A stretch of DNA of 64,000 nucleotides from Opacimonas viscosa (GCF_024199005.1 NZ_JANATA010000013.1:26467-90466), one strand, 5' to 3'; positions 1 through 10,046 are shown, counted from the first letter of the stretch. The notes: generated by a model not told the origin, from the letters alone. Numbers and translations: made by a program.

Positions 1-1
1 C

Positions 2-844
2 GTGCGTCACGAAGTTGTACATAATAAATTTGTGGTCGATGGTCTAAAAAGCAAAGGCGCTGTATTTGTTGCTGAACTTGACCAAGTACCAGATGACAGT
101 ATCGTTATCTTTTCTGCTCATGGTGTTTCTCAAGCGGTTCGTACTGAAGCCGATCGTCGTGGTTTAAAAGTATTTGATGCAACCTGTCCCTTGGTCACTA
201 AAGTGCATATGGAAGTGATGCGCGCCAGCAAAAAAGGTATCGAGTGTATCCTCATCGGACATAAAGGCCACCCCGAAGTCGAAGGGACCATGGGGCAGTA
301 TGATAATCCTGAAGGAGGTATTTACTTGGTAGAAACTGCAGATGATGCACGTCAACTACAAGTAAAAAATCCAGAAGCCTTATATTACTGTTCACAAACC
401 ACATTATCTGTTGATGATACCGCAGATGTGATCGATGCTTTACGAGCCACTTTTCCAAAGATTGATGGTCCACGCAAAGATGATATTTGTTATGCGACTC
501 AAAATCGACAAGATGCTGTGCGTGATATGGCTGGATCTTGTGATTTGGTTTTAGTCGTTGGGGCAACCAATAGCTCAAACTCAAACCGTTTACGTGAATT
601 ATCTGAAAAACTAGGTACCCAAGCCTATTTGATTGATGATGCGGATGCCATTCAACCTGCCTGGTTAGTCGGTAAAAAAGCCATTGGGGTAACTGCTGGA
701 GCTTCTGCACCTGAAGTATTGGTCCAAGGCGTGATTGATACCTTAAAAGCCCACGGTGCTGGTGATGTCACCGAAATTACTGGTCGTGAAGAAAATATTG
801 AGTTTGCCGTACCTAAAGAGTTACAAATCAAACAGGTATTATAA
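2..844 (+). CDS. ispH: 4-hydroxy-3-methylbut-2-enyl diphosphate reductase (IspH/LytB), 5'-truncated
   Basis: Last enzyme of the MEP isoprenoid pathway; it reduces HMBPP to IPP and DMAPP with a [4Fe-4S] cluster in the cytosol. The reading frame is open to the window edge, and its first visible codon (GTG) matches an internal valine of the E. coli protein, so about 34 N-terminal residues, including the first cluster cysteine, lie outside. The other two cluster cysteines are visible at residues 62 (DATCPLV) and 163 (KDDICYAT) of the fragment, with the expected spacing. The SxN motif region NSSNSNRL is present. dxs and ispA of the same pathway are also in this window. The gene lies directly before the minor pilin genes, a neighbourhood also seen in Pseudomonas. 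Identification is firm. Confidence 0.97.
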   Translation: MRHEVVHNKFVVDGLKSKGAVFVAELDQVPDDSIVIFSAHGVSQAVRTEADRRGLKVFDATCPLVTKVHMEVMRASKKGIECILIGHKGHPEVEGTMGQYDNPEGGIYLVETADDARQLQVKNPEALYYCSQTTLSVDDTADVIDALRATFPKIDGPRKDDICYATQNRQDAVRDMAGSCDLVLVVGATNSSNSNRLRELSEKLGTQAYLIDDADAIQPAWLVGKKAIGVTAGASAPEVLVQGVIDTLKAHGAGDVTEITGREENIEFAVPKELQIKQVL

Positions 845-850
845 AAACCT

Positions 851-1031
851 ACTGAGATGGTTTTATCATTCTCTGCTCACTTGTCGGCTTGCGCCTAAAT
901 CGTTCACAGCGAACGACAAACCCATTAGCTTAGAGTTACCTGTCTAGGTTGATGAGTATTGGATAGCTATGTTTTTCTTGAATGATTTGCATCCGAAGGA
1001 TGCTAAATGAAAGAAAAATGTAGTGATACAA
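851..1031 (+). repeat. Structured dispersed repeat, copy A1
   Basis: About 181 bp that recurs at 1109-1289 with only a few substitutions, and in a diverged form at 30888-31635. It contains a stem TTGTCG/CGACAA around 881-917, overlapping an alternative stem CGTTC/GAACG, and a second long hairpin at 972-1018 (arms TTTTTCTT and AAGAAAAA enclosing GCATCC-GAA-GGATGC). It follows the ispH stop codon directly. Small open frames through it look spurious. No transposase and no target-site duplication are seen. Orientation is given arbitrarily. Confidence 0.85.
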
Positions 1032-1108
1032 AATCATATAAAATCACTCTTTTATCCTAAAAGTATCTTAAGTATTCATGTAAACCTACATAAAACATGC
1101 AAAATTCC

Positions 1109-1289
1109 ACTGAGATGGTTTTATCATTCTCTGCTCACTTGTCGGCTTGCGCCTAAATCGTTCACAGCGAACGACAAACCCATTAGCTTAGGGTTACCTG
1201 TCTAGGTTGATGAGTGTTGGATAGCTATGTTTTTCTTGAATGATTTGCATCCGAAGGATGCTAAATGAGAGAAAAATGTAGTGATACAA
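1109..1289 (+). repeat. Structured dispersed repeat, copy A2
   Basis: Second near-identical copy of the A1 element, offset by exactly 258 bp. The differences seen are single-base changes in the middle and near the 3' end; the distal arm reads AGAGAAAAA in place of AAAGAAAAA, shortening the outer stem by one pair. The spacer between A1 and A2 (1032-1108) is unrelated AT-rich sequence. The stretch 1290-1419 up to pilV holds no gene that I can support; it probably contains the pilus operon promoter, but no clear -35/-10 pair stands out. Confidence 0.85.
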
Positions 1290-1419
1290 TCAGTTCAACA
1301 ATATAAACAAACCTGTTTAGTCTAGTTTTTACATACCTAAGTTTTGTTCTCAATACTCTATCCTTTCTTTTCTAGGGCTATTCTTCTATTTGTATAAAGA
1401 AGCAAATAGAGGCGAGTGG

Positions 1420-2058
1420 ATGTTCACCCAACCTAATGTAGGTGTATTTCGAAAAGACATTAAAGGCATCGGTATGATTGAAATACTGGTGACGTTAGTG
1501 ATTTTGGCGATTGGGCTGATGGGGGTTGCGAGTTTACAATTTATTTCTGCTTTGAGTAATTCTGATGCTATGGCGCGCTCGCAAGCCGTTTTAGTAGCAG
1601 AACAACTCAGTGATCGTTTAAGAACAGCGTCTCGGCTTTCCGACAATAGTGATGGGCTAGTGGTTGATAATGCTTATTTTGTGGCTAACAACTTTAACTT
1701 TGCGGGGTTGAGTTGTTCTGATACCAGTAAAAGTTATTACAATTGTTTTTGCTTGGCTATACCAGCTGATATTCCTAATTGTGAAACCGGGACATGTACG
1801 CCTGCTCAGACTGCACAATATGATGCTCATCAGTTGAGTTGTGCGGCGGTGCAGACGAATCCTTTGATGGAAGTGTCTTTGGGGTGCAATGATAATGATA
1901 CCTCAGACACAGATAGCTGTAGTGCGGGTTCTCGTCACAGTATTTTAGTGCGTTGGCCGGTGGCACCTTGGCAAAATAAAAACTTAGCGGTGAACAGTGT
2001 TTGTAACTCTTCGACTACTGAGTTATTTGCTTGTGTCAGTGTGGAGTTGTTTTTATGA
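1420..2058 (+). CDS. pilV: Type IV pilus minor pilin PilV
   Basis: Minor pilin that helps prime assembly of type IV pili in the inner membrane, working with PilW, PilX, PilE, FimT/U and PilY1. The protein (212 aa) has a type III prepilin leader: cleavage after Gly16 leaves IGMIE, with the conserved Glu at +5, followed by a hydrophobic helix with the ITLVILAIGLMG-like pattern typical of PilV. Several cysteines follow in the globular part. I chose ATG 1420, preceded by GAGGCGAG, over a TTG thirty bases upstream. The stop overlaps the pilW start (ATGA), so the genes are translationally coupled. First gene of pilVWXY1E. The globular domain is poorly conserved in this family, so the name rests on the N-terminus and operon position. 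Confidence 0.88.
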   Translation: MFTQPNVGVFRKDIKGIGMIEILVTLVILAIGLMGVASLQFISALSNSDAMARSQAVLVAEQLSDRLRTASRLSDNSDGLVVDNAYFVANNFNFAGLSCSDTSKSYYNCFCLAIPADIPNCETGTCTPAQTAQYDAHQLSCAAVQTNPLMEVSLGCNDNDTSDTDSCSAGSRHSILVRWPVAPWQNKNLAVNSVCNSSTTELFACVSVELFL

Positions 2059-2918
2059 AAGGTCTGCACGCTACACGTCTAATCAGTGCGCAACGTTCAC
2101 AAGGTTTTACGTTGGTCGAAGTCATGATTGCGTTAGCCTTAGGTGCTGTTATATCTCTAGCGGTTATCCAAGTCATGATCAGTAATTCCGTCACCGAGAG
2201 ATTAAATCGAGCATTAACTTCGGTGCAAGAAAATGGGCGGTTTGGCATGTTGCGTCTGCAACAAGATGTTTTGTTATCCGGTCGCTATGACCCGCTATCA
2301 GCTGATTTAAATCGCTCTGTGGATATTGCCGAAGAGGATTTTTTTGTGCGTCAGCATCCGGTTGTGTTAGTCAATGAATTTAGCTCTCGTGCAGCTTTGG
2401 GGATCACGAATGGGGCTGATGGTAGTAACGATCGCTTAGTCGTTGTCGGACAGCATAATGTGGATTGCCGGGGTTATCACTTGGGCTATGCTACAGGAGA
2501 AGAGTTTCCGGTGGTTAACGAATACTTTGTTGCAGAAGGCACTTTAAAATGTCGCGGTTTTGATCTGCGTGTTTTACGTGGTTTGCGCACCGCTGTGGGA
2601 CACAATAATCACGCCGCTTATAGCTTGCTAGATGGCGTCGAAAGTTTCCAAATTTTGTACGGCATAGATGCCTTAAATAACGGACGTGTCAGTCAATACG
2701 TCACAGCAGATAATGTTTTGGTCAGTGAGCAAGTTATTGCTATTCGTATCGGTATGTTATTGAAAAGTACTGACGCGATAAATGTGAATAACACACAAAG
2801 CTTTGCCGTTCTCAATGAAGCCCCTATTTTGCCAGAGAGTAGTCATGTGTATCGTCAGTTTGAAAACACCATACTGTTGCGGAATATGAAATACTATGTA
2901 GAAGGGGGCCTCCTATGA
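2055..2918 (+). CDS. pilW: Type IV pilus minor pilin PilW
   Basis: Minor pilin of the type IV pilus initiation complex. The 287-aa protein has a leader ending in QG (residue 17), then mature FTLVE with Glu+5 and a hydrophobic stretch (MIALALGAVISLAVIQVMI). The following TERLNRALTSVQENGRFGMLRLQQD segment, shortened here in sense, resembles the PilW family helix. The start ATG 2055 overlaps the pilV stop by four bases and has GGAG eight bases upstream, which rules out a GTG further up. The 3' end overlaps pilX in the same way. Length is close to Pseudomonas PilW (about 270 aa). Confidence 0.9.
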   Translation: MKGLHATRLISAQRSQGFTLVEVMIALALGAVISLAVIQVMISNSVTERLNRALTSVQENGRFGMLRLQQDVLLSGRYDPLSADLNRSVDIAEEDFFVRQHPVVLVNEFSSRAALGITNGADGSNDRLVVVGQHNVDCRGYHLGYATGEEFPVVNEYFVAEGTLKCRGFDLRVLRGLRTAVGHNNHAAYSLLDGVESFQILYGIDALNNGRVSQYVTADNVLVSEQVIAIRIGMLLKSTDAINVNNTQSFAVLNEAPILPESSHVYRQFENTILLRNMKYYVEGGLL

Positions 2919-3490
2919 ATAGTATGCGACACCAACATGGCGTTGTAATGATTTTTGCGCTGCTAGTGTTACTTTCCTTGACTATGTTAGGCGTTGCCTC
3001 AGTGTCATCTGGTTTGCTCCAGACTAAAATGGCCAGCTCGCAAGAACAACAGTCGTTAGCGTTTAACGCTGCAGAAGCAGCCTTAGCCGGAGCGGTATTT
3101 GAAGCAGAGGATGAATCAGTATTAAGCGATGCGAGTTTACTTGATCCTTTGTCAGAAGCTCGTCAAGCGGCCGTGTTAGACCCAGCCGTAACAGAACTGA
3201 GCTGCTTTGCTAATCAAGGGTTTATCCAACGCAATGTCACCAGTAATGGACTAAACTTTGGGGAGCGTCATATCACTGTAGCCAAATCTGACTCTCAGTC
3301 CCGTCTCACGAGTTGGTCGCGGACGGCTTTTGTCAAAGAACAAGCATGTCGAGGTTCCTCCAACGTTATTGGCGGCAGTAATATCAGTTGCCATATGTTT
3401 GTCGTGCGTGGCTGTGGGCAATTAGATAATAGTCCATTTGCGGTAGCAAACTCATTGACCGCATCGGTGTTTGCGCCTGCTTCTCAATAA
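2915..3490 (+). CDS. pilX: Type IV pilus assembly protein PilX
   Basis: Minor pilin-like protein that couples PilY1 to the pilus tip complex. Its 191 residues begin with a short leader (MNSMRHQHG) and then a hydrophobic helix VVMIFALLVLLSLTMLG; as usual for PilX there is no Glu at +5. The segment TKMASSQEQQSLAFNAAEAAL is the family's conserved amphipathic region. Translation is coupled to pilW through a 4-base overlap. pilY1 follows 13 bases later. Two cysteine pairs occur in the C-terminal half. The function is inferred from family and context. Confidence 0.88.
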   Translation: MNSMRHQHGVVMIFALLVLLSLTMLGVASVSSGLLQTKMASSQEQQSLAFNAAEAALAGAVFEAEDESVLSDASLLDPLSEARQAAVLDPAVTELSCFANQGFIQRNVTSNGLNFGERHITVAKSDSQSRLTSWSRTAFVKEQACRGSSNVIGGSNISCHMFVVRGCGQLDNSPFAVANSLTASVFAPASQ

Positions 3491-3503
3491 CGAGGTCATT
3501 TTT

Positions 3504-6500
3504 ATGCATGTATTATCAGCTACTAAGATCCATCGTGTACCGGTATTTTGCCTTGCTTTTATATTGACCTGTCTAGTGAGTTTGGCCAGTTGGGCGGATG
3601 ATTTAGAAATTTATCTTGGTACGGGTAATCAAGCCGTTACCTACAATCCTAATGTACTTTTTATCATGGATACATCTGGCAGTATGAGTGGCAAAGATGG
3701 TACCTCGCAAACCCGTTTATTACGGGTACAAAATGCGTTGAATGCAGCGCTCTCAAGTGCCACAAATATCAACGCGGGACTCATGCGGTTTTCCGATTAT
3801 GGTGGTCCAATATTATATCCGGTAAGAGATATTGATAGCGTGGTGGCTCCTGAGATTATTGCACCAATTGCACAAGGATTGGATGATGCGGTTGAAGTCA
3901 ATAACACAGTCAATACTAGCTCGACTAACTTAATCCTAGTTGATGGAACCGACACTCGATATACAGGATTACGCTACCAAAAACTGAATATTCCTCGCAA
4001 TGCCATTATTACCAAGGCTTATTTGCGGTTTACAGCGCGAGTGGCGAATACCGAAAATGCGGTAATTCAGATACATGCTGAACTATCCGGTTCTGCAGCC
4101 GATTTTTCTACTAGCGCAATCTCCACCCGAAATTTGAACACCCAGCCTGTCATCTGGGATTCAGATAATATCTTTGCTAATACCGGCAGTGTCATTAATT
4201 CACCAGACCTAAGTGCTTTGGTCCAAGAAGTGGTGAATCAAAACACTTGGTGTGGTGGTAATGATCTTGCGTTAATTTTGCTTGGGACGGGGAGTACTGC
4301 CAGTGCGCAAAGACAAACGTATGGGTTTGAACAAGGCACTGGTGCTGCGCCACAACTCGTCATTGAGTATGATGACTCAACCGCAACAGGTTGTACTGCT
4401 GGAACCTTCACCTACCAAGTGACTGACCAATCTGAGAATGCTGAAGAGCGCAGTAATGGTCGAGAATCTACCGGGAGTGAGCTGACGTTCCGCAGTCAAT
4501 CTAACGATTACATCGGAGTGCGTTTTCAAAACATAAATCTGCCACAAGGGGCAACTGTAATAAATGCTTACATTGAGTTTACAGCTTACCAGACTAACTC
4601 AGGCAGTAATGCGCGTATGACTATCCAGGGGGTAAACCAAGATGACCCTGATGATTTTAGCCCTTATATTCGATATATGCTCAGAGATAAGCCCAAAACC
4701 GTAGCAGTGCAATGGGAGAATATTGGTGCATGGAATCGTAATAATACTTATCAAACTCCTGCGTTAACTGGGATCGTCCAACAAATACTGAACCGTTCAG
4801 GCTGGCAACCGAATAATGCAATGATGTTTATATTTTCTAATTTCAGTAGCGCTAAACGTGGAGGTTACACGTATAACGGAAAGCCGTCTGGTGCCGCAAA
4901 ATTAATCATTGAATATCAGGCAAACGCAATCCCAGGTAGTTCTTCCACCGTGCGAGAATTACTGCAAAGTAAAGTGGATAGCCTGACACATAGTGGTTTA
5001 ACGCCGATCGTTGATACATTATATGAAGCCGTTTCTTATTATGGCGGGCGAAATGTGGAGTATGGCTTGCAAAGAGGACCCAATGGGATCAGTTCCACGG
5101 TACGTCGCAACACGCGAGTGAGTCATCGCTTATCCTATACGGGGAGTGACGCCGTTCGTCCATCTGGATGTACCGAAGATAATTTAGATGCCAGTGCATG
5201 CGTCGGGGAGTACATACCTACTCCAGCGACATATATCTCCCCAGTGACCGATTTGCAGTGCCAAACCAATAACCATATTGTATTGTTATCGGATGGGGCC
5301 GCTAACAATAATCACAGTGTGAGTAAAATTCAAACTTTGCTTGGTAAAACATGTTCCGGAAGCGGGGGAGAAAAATGTGGTTTAGATTTGGTTGACAATG
5401 TATCGCAATCAAACAGTTCAGCCATAGGTGCTAGAGTGATCACACATACGATTGGTTTTGCTGCAAACGCCACTGCGAATAACTTTTTGAACCAACTCGC
5501 CTTGCGCGGCGGTGGTGGATTTTACCAAGCAGACAATTCAACTGAACTAGTCGATGCCTTTCAACAAATCTTACGCTCGGTAAAAGACGTCAACGCGACA
5601 TTTGTTTCTCCTGGGGTAGCGGTGAACCAACTCAACCGTCTCACGCATAAAGATGAATTGTATTTTGCCTTATTCAAGCCTTCAGAAGGTGCCGTGTGGC
5701 CTGGTAATTTAAAAAAATATAAAATCACTGGCGATACGATATTAGATAAAAATGGTGCAAATGCCGTAGATACCACTACCGGCTTTTTTTCAGAATTTGC
5801 ACATTCTTATTGGTCTACGCTAGCAGATGGCAATGATGTTCGACAGGGTGGAGCTGCGAGTAAACTCAGTTTGGCTCGCAATGTATATTATTTCTCGAAC
5901 ACGCCTGGCAGTATATTTAAAACCTCTAATCGCTTGAGTGAGAGTAATCTGGGGATCAAGACGAGTGACTTGGCATTAGATACATTGCCGGATCCTACTG
6001 GATTAAGAAATCTTGTTTTGCAGTGGGCTCGCGGTGTTGACGTACGTGATGATGATGGCGATGGTGATAATACGGATATTCGTCAACAAATGGGGGACCC
6101 TATACATTCCCAACCTGTGATCATGAATTATAGTGCAACAGACAGTGCTATTTTGGTCGCGACGAATCACGGGATGCTGCACTCGTTTGATGCGGAAACC
6201 GGAGTTGAAAACTTTGCAATTATGCCGCAAGAACTCATGTCGAATCTCTATGAGTTTTACCAAGATGGGTCCTCTTATAATCATATTTATGGTTTAGATG
6301 GCGATTTGGTGTTACGTCGAGTCGGTGACAAAACATACCTATACGTAGGGATGCGTCGAGGTGGTGACAATTATTATGTCTTTGATATAAGTAGTAAATT
6401 AGATCCTAAACTGGTCTTTACCATAGACGGCGGTCAAGGTGCTTTTAGTAAGCTTGGGCAAACGTGGTCACGTCCAACAATAACTAAAATGCAAATTGGC

Positions 6501-7604
6501 ACTGAGTCAAAGAATGTGATGATCATTGGTGGGGGCTATGACGACAGTCAAGACACCAAAACAGTTCGCAGCCCAGATTCAGTCGGTAACGCCATTTTTA
6601 TTATTGATGCTGATACTGGTGCGAAATTATTTGAAATAAGCGCATCATCAGCAGATTTAATCGTGAGTGATATGGATTATGCTATTCCTGGACGGATTTC
6701 TAGTATTGACCGTGATAATGACGGTTACGTGGATCATCTATATGCGGCAGATACCGGCGGTCAATTATTTCGTTTTGATATTTATAACGGCCAGACCGGT
6801 GCCAACCTCGTCAAAGGACAACGAATCGCTGATTTTGGTGGAGACACAGAGGCCACAAATAGACGTTTCTATTACGGCCCCGACATTTCTGCAATCAGTC
6901 AAGATACACAGCCTTTTTACGCGATTGCTATGGGTTCTGGGCATCGAGCACACCCACTGAATACCACGATTCAGGATGGTTTTTATATGTACCGTGATGA
7001 AGGCGTGTTTAAGCGAGATGAAAATGGAGCATTTACCTTTCCATCCAGTACGATAACCCCTGCGAGTTTGTATGATGCGAGTGCACACTTGTTGACCACC
7101 GGGAATGAATTAGAAAAAGCCGCAGCGTTGACGGCCTTTCAAGGCAAACAAGGTTGGCGTATTGATCTTCAAGCAGGTGGTGAGAAAGTGTTAGCTTCAC
7201 CTTTGATTCTGGATTATCAGGTGTTTTTTACTACTTACGTGCCAGCCTCATTGAGTAATAGTTTATGTGCTCCTCCTTCAGGTAATTCCAGAGCGTATTT
7301 GGTGAATTTATTTAATGGTAATGCGGTCACTGACCTCAATGAAAATACGATTACAGAAAGTGTTGACCGCTACGCTCAACTCAGTCAAACCGGGATTGCG
7401 CCTGACACTAAAATTTTGATTGAGAATATTGTGAAGCCGGTGGTATGTCTGGGCGCTGAATGTGTTTCAGCGGTAATCGAGTATGACAATGATGGTAATG
7501 AAATTACGTGCACAGGCGACTTTGCATGCCTTGCTCGCAACATTTATGGACGCTTCGAGCGCGTTCAACAACAGTCATGGACGACCGAAATAGAGAAAAA
7601 CTAA
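3504..7604 (+). CDS. pilY1: Type IV pilus tip adhesin/assembly factor PilY1
   Basis: Large exported pilus-tip protein (1366 aa) that promotes pilus extension, adhesion and surface sensing. An N-terminal signal peptide (about 1-31, ending ASWA) is followed by a von Willebrand A start with the MIDAS motif DTSGS (56-60). The vWA fold is interrupted by two related beta-rich modules (about 150-292 and 332-473), each ending in an LVIEY/LIIEY strand. The vWA part resumes near 480. The C-terminal beta-propeller starts near GDPIHSQPV (about 865) and carries an EF-hand-like calcium loop DRDNDGYVD (1069-1077), the counterpart of the Pseudomonas calcium site. I chose ATG 3504, with CGAGG upstream, over an in-frame start inside pilX. 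Length is a little above usual because of the modules. Confidence 0.93.
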   Translation: MHVLSATKIHRVPVFCLAFILTCLVSLASWADDLEIYLGTGNQAVTYNPNVLFIMDTSGSMSGKDGTSQTRLLRVQNALNAALSSATNINAGLMRFSDYGGPILYPVRDIDSVVAPEIIAPIAQGLDDAVEVNNTVNTSSTNLILVDGTDTRYTGLRYQKLNIPRNAIITKAYLRFTARVANTENAVIQIHAELSGSAADFSTSAISTRNLNTQPVIWDSDNIFANTGSVINSPDLSALVQEVVNQNTWCGGNDLALILLGTGSTASAQRQTYGFEQGTGAAPQLVIEYDDSTATGCTAGTFTYQVTDQSENAEERSNGRESTGSELTFRSQSNDYIGVRFQNINLPQGATVINAYIEFTAYQTNSGSNARMTIQGVNQDDPDDFSPYIRYMLRDKPKTVAVQWENIGAWNRNNTYQTPALTGIVQQILNRSGWQPNNAMMFIFSNFSSAKRGGYTYNGKPSGAAKLIIEYQANAIPGSSSTVRELLQSKVDSLTHSGLTPIVDTLYEAVSYYGGRNVEYGLQRGPNGISSTVRRNTRVSHRLSYTGSDAVRPSGCTEDNLDASACVGEYIPTPATYISPVTDLQCQTNNHIVLLSDGAANNNHSVSKIQTLLGKTCSGSGGEKCGLDLVDNVSQSNSSAIGARVITHTIGFAANATANNFLNQLALRGGGGFYQADNSTELVDAFQQILRSVKDVNATFVSPGVAVNQLNRLTHKDELYFALFKPSEGAVWPGNLKKYKITGDTILDKNGANAVDTTTGFFSEFAHSYWSTLADGNDVRQGGAASKLSLARNVYYFSNTPGSIFKTSNRLSESNLGIKTSDLALDTLPDPTGLRNLVLQWARGVDVRDDDGDGDNTDIRQQMGDPIHSQPVIMNYSATDSAILVATNHGMLHSFDAETGVENFAIMPQELMSNLYEFYQDGSSYNHIYGLDGDLVLRRVGDKTYLYVGMRRGGDNYYVFDISSKLDPKLVFTIDGGQGAFSKLGQTWSRPTITKMQIGTESKNVMIIGGGYDDSQDTKTVRSPDSVGNAIFIIDADTGAKLFEISASSADLIVSDMDYAIPGRISSIDRDNDGYVDHLYAADTGGQLFRFDIYNGQTGANLVKGQRIADFGGDTEATNRRFYYGPDISAISQDTQPFYAIAMGSGHRAHPLNTTIQDGFYMYRDEGVFKRDENGAFTFPSSTITPASLYDASAHLLTTGNELEKAAALTAFQGKQGWRIDLQAGGEKVLASPLILDYQVFFTTYVPASLSNSLCAPPSGNSRAYLVNLFNGNAVTDLNENTITESVDRYAQLSQTGIAPDTKILIENIVKPVVCLGAECVSAVIEYDNDGNEITCTGDFACLARNIYGRFERVQQQSWTTEIEKN

Positions 7605-7617
7605 GGGTGGATTCTTT

Positions 7618-8079
7618 ATGCAACGACAATCAGGTTTTACATTACTCGAATTAATGATCACGGTGGCTATCATTGGGATTATTGTAACGGTCGCTTTTCC
7701 TAGTTATCAAGGCATCACAAACCAATCGGCAAGAGCAACTGCCCAAGCCGATTTGATGGCGTTTGCTGCAGCAATGGAGCGCCATAAAGCGGCTCATTTT
7801 AGTTACGCTGGTGCAGCGGCTAGTGGCGCCGATACTGGTGCACCAACTGTATTTCAAACGTTTTCCCCTGCAACGGGAACGAACAGTGCTAAAGATTATG
7901 ATTTAACAGTGAGTGCCATCAATGGCAATGGTCTGACTTACGTGTTAAAAGCGACGCCAGTTACGGGCAGCCCCTTGGCTAGTGATGGAGCGTTATATGT
8001 TTTTTCGGATGGTCGTAAAGGATGGGATAAAAATAATAATGGCAGTTTGGAAGCGAGCGAGTATTGCTGGCGCTGTTAG
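7618..8079 (+). CDS. pilE: Type IV pilus minor pilin PilE
   Basis: Minor type IVa pilin. The 153-aa protein has a six-residue leader (MQRQSG), mature FTLLE with Glu+5 and the pilin helix MITVAIIGIIVTVAFPSYQ. The C-terminus contains a possible calcium-binding DKNNNGSLEASE loop and ends YCWRC, giving a very short cysteine pair instead of the long D-loop of major pilins. It lies 13 bases after pilY1 and closes the operon, as pilE does in Pseudomonas. It ends six bases from the convergent fimT gene. Confidence 0.88.
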   Translation: MQRQSGFTLLELMITVAIIGIIVTVAFPSYQGITNQSARATAQADLMAFAAAMERHKAAHFSYAGAAASGADTGAPTVFQTFSPATGTNSAKDYDLTVSAINGNGLTYVLKATPVTGSPLASDGALYVFSDGRKGWDKNNNGSLEASEYCWRC

Positions 8080-8085
8080 TGTAAC

Positions 8086-8628
8086 TCAAGAACAACTTAA
8101 CGCTGTACCGCTATTCGTTTCGTGGATCCCATCATTATCGGAGTCTTTGCTGACGGTCGCTCTACCTTGGAGTGAAATAAACAGCCCTCGAGCTGATGTG
8201 TCATTAGCGTCTTGGGCACAGATTTTTATCGTTGCTGGAGATGCACTAGCACCATTAAAATTAAATTGTACCGGTGAAGATGGGCCACTGATTAGCACAT
8301 CCGTCGTTTGTGTCAGTGTTGTTAAAATGATCTCATCCCCGTCTAGAATATTATTGGCATTGTCGTCAACAAATACCATTTTGTGACTATTCCAGTCTGT
8401 CCCACAAGACACAAAATCCGAGGTGGGACAGATGATTGTTGTATTTTTTGTGTTAATGGCATGGTGCCTAGCAAATTGTATGACGCTACTGGTGTGGTTT
8501 AATTCGCCAATAATCAGGTTCTTTTGGTAAAGCTGATTCGCACTGGGCCCAACAAAAGTAAATGTGATCGCTAAGATACTCAAAGCAATCATCATTTCTA
8601 ATAGCGTTAATCCATATTGCTGTTTCAT
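8086..8628 (-). CDS. fimT: FimT/GspH-family minor pilin
   Basis: Pseudopilin of the FimT/FimU (GspH) family, 180 aa. Leader MKQQYG, mature LTLLE with Glu+5, then a hydrophobic helix MIALSILAITFTFVGPS and a beta-rich domain with a DDNANNILDGDE acidic loop. In Pseudomonas fimT/fimU stand at the head of the minor pilin operon and on the same strand; here the gene is at the far end and opposite, so it has its own promoter in 8629-8861. In other bacteria FimT binds DNA during natural transformation; whether this one does cannot be read from the sequence. FimT and FimU cannot be separated with confidence. Confidence 0.85.
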   Translation of the reverse strand: MKQQYGLTLLEMMIALSILAITFTFVGPSANQLYQKNLIIGELNHTSSVIQFARHHAINTKNTTIICPTSDFVSCGTDWNSHKMVFVDDNANNILDGDEIILTTLTQTTDVLISGPSSPVQFNFNGASASPATIKICAQDANDTSARGLFISLQGRATVSKDSDNDGIHETNSGTALSCS

Positions 8629-8731
8629 ATGCCCCTCTTTAATAAAGCATTTTCAGTGCTATAATCCTAATGCAAATTCATCTGTTTTTAGGTATTCTTA
8701 TGTATACAAGGCATTGTCTGTCATACGTGGG

Positions 8732-8757
8732 TTTGCAACCTTACTTTGCAACCTTAC
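8732..8757. repeat. Perfect 13-bp tandem duplication
   Basis: TTTGCAACCTTAC occurs twice without a gap in the intergenic region shared by the divergent fimT and nadE genes. It could be a replication slip or a pair of binding sites on one helix face spacing of 13 bp; nothing else supports either reading. Confidence 0.7.
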
Positions 8758-8861
8758 AAAGTACCAACGTTGTATCGTTTGCCGGTATTGGATAATGACA
8801 AAACTTCAGTTGTAAAACGACTGTCTCAATGGTGTGTTTTCGCAAAATTAAGGATTTCAAA

Positions 8862-9707
8862 ATGTCAGTGAATGATATTTTACAAGAGATGAGAGTCTTA
8901 CCTGAGATTGATGTAGCACAAGAAATTGCTCGTCGTACTGCGTTTATCCAACAGCAGCTCAAGTCTTCAGGTTGCTCGACATTGGTACTGGGTATTAGTG
9001 GGGGGATTGATTCGTGCACTTTAGGGCGTTTGGCTCAATTAGCAGTTGATAAACTCAATGCAACAGAACAAACCGATAAATACCAGTTTGTTGCAGTGCG
9101 CCTTCCTTACAACACCCAAGTGGATGAAGCAGACGCTCAAGCGTCGATTGATTTTATTCAGCCTTCACAAAGTGTTACGGTGAATGTGGCGCCTGGAGCC
9201 GACGCAATCCATGCATCTGTTACCCAAGGGTTAAACGAACAAGGTTTAATGCCTAGTGCAGAGTCTCATATTGATTTTGTTAAAGGTAATGTCAAAGCCC
9301 GCACACGGATGGTTGCCCAATACGAAATAGCCGGTTTACTTGGCGGTTTGGTTCTAGGGACGGATCATAGTGCAGAAAATATTACGGGTTTTTATACGAA
9401 ATATGGCGATGGAGCATGTGATCTTGCACCTTTATTTGGTTTAAATAAACGTCAAGTAAGGGCCCTAGCGAATGCAATGGGAGCGCCTGAATTTGTGGTC
9501 AACAAAGCGCCGACTGCTGATCTGGAATCACTGAATCCGCAGTTAGCAGACGAACAAGCATTAGGGTTAACATACGATGAGATAGATGACTTTTTAGAAG
9601 GTCGTCAAGTAGCTGCCCATGTCACCGATAAACTGGTGAGTATTTATTACAAAACACAGCACAAACGAGTGCCAATCCCAACAATTTACGATAATGAGAT
9701 GGTATAA
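8862..9707 (+). CDS. nadE: NH3-dependent NAD+ synthetase
   Basis: Final step of NAD synthesis: ATP-dependent amidation of deamido-NAD with ammonia. The 281-aa protein has the N-type ATP pyrophosphatase P-loop SGGIDS at 46-51 and the family segments [19 protein letters not shown] and KAPTADLE. There is no N-terminal glutaminase domain, so it is the short, ammonia-using type (E. coli NadE is 275 aa). I chose ATG 8862, with AAGGA about eight bases before it, over an in-frame ATG at 8829. The stop codon is immediately followed by the glnB start, so the two form an operon. nadB of the same pathway is 5 kb downstream. Confidence 0.94.
   Translation: MSVNDILQEMRVLPEIDVAQEIARRTAFIQQQLKSSGCSTLVLGISGGIDSCTLGRLAQLAVDKLNATEQTDKYQFVAVRLPYNTQVDEADAQASIDFIQPSQSVTVNVAPGADAIHASVTQGLNEQGLMPSAESHIDFVKGNVKARTRMVAQYEIAGLLGGLVLGTDHSAENITGFYTKYGDGACDLAPLFGLNKRQVRALANAMGAPEFVVNKAPTADLESLNPQLADEQALGLTYDEIDDFLEGRQVAAHVTDKLVSIYYKTQHKRVPIPTIYDNEMV

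Positions 9708-10046
<339 letters not shown>

Noticed and set aside
756..1205. Two short open frames that encode a shared peptide with LLTCRLAPKSFTAND
   Set aside because: They run through the two copies of a non-coding structured repeat, in the same frame, with no ribosome site; the shared peptide only reflects the repeated DNA.
851..1289. Insertion sequence remnants
   Set aside because: No transposase fragment, no terminal inverted repeats and no target-site duplication can be seen around the copies.
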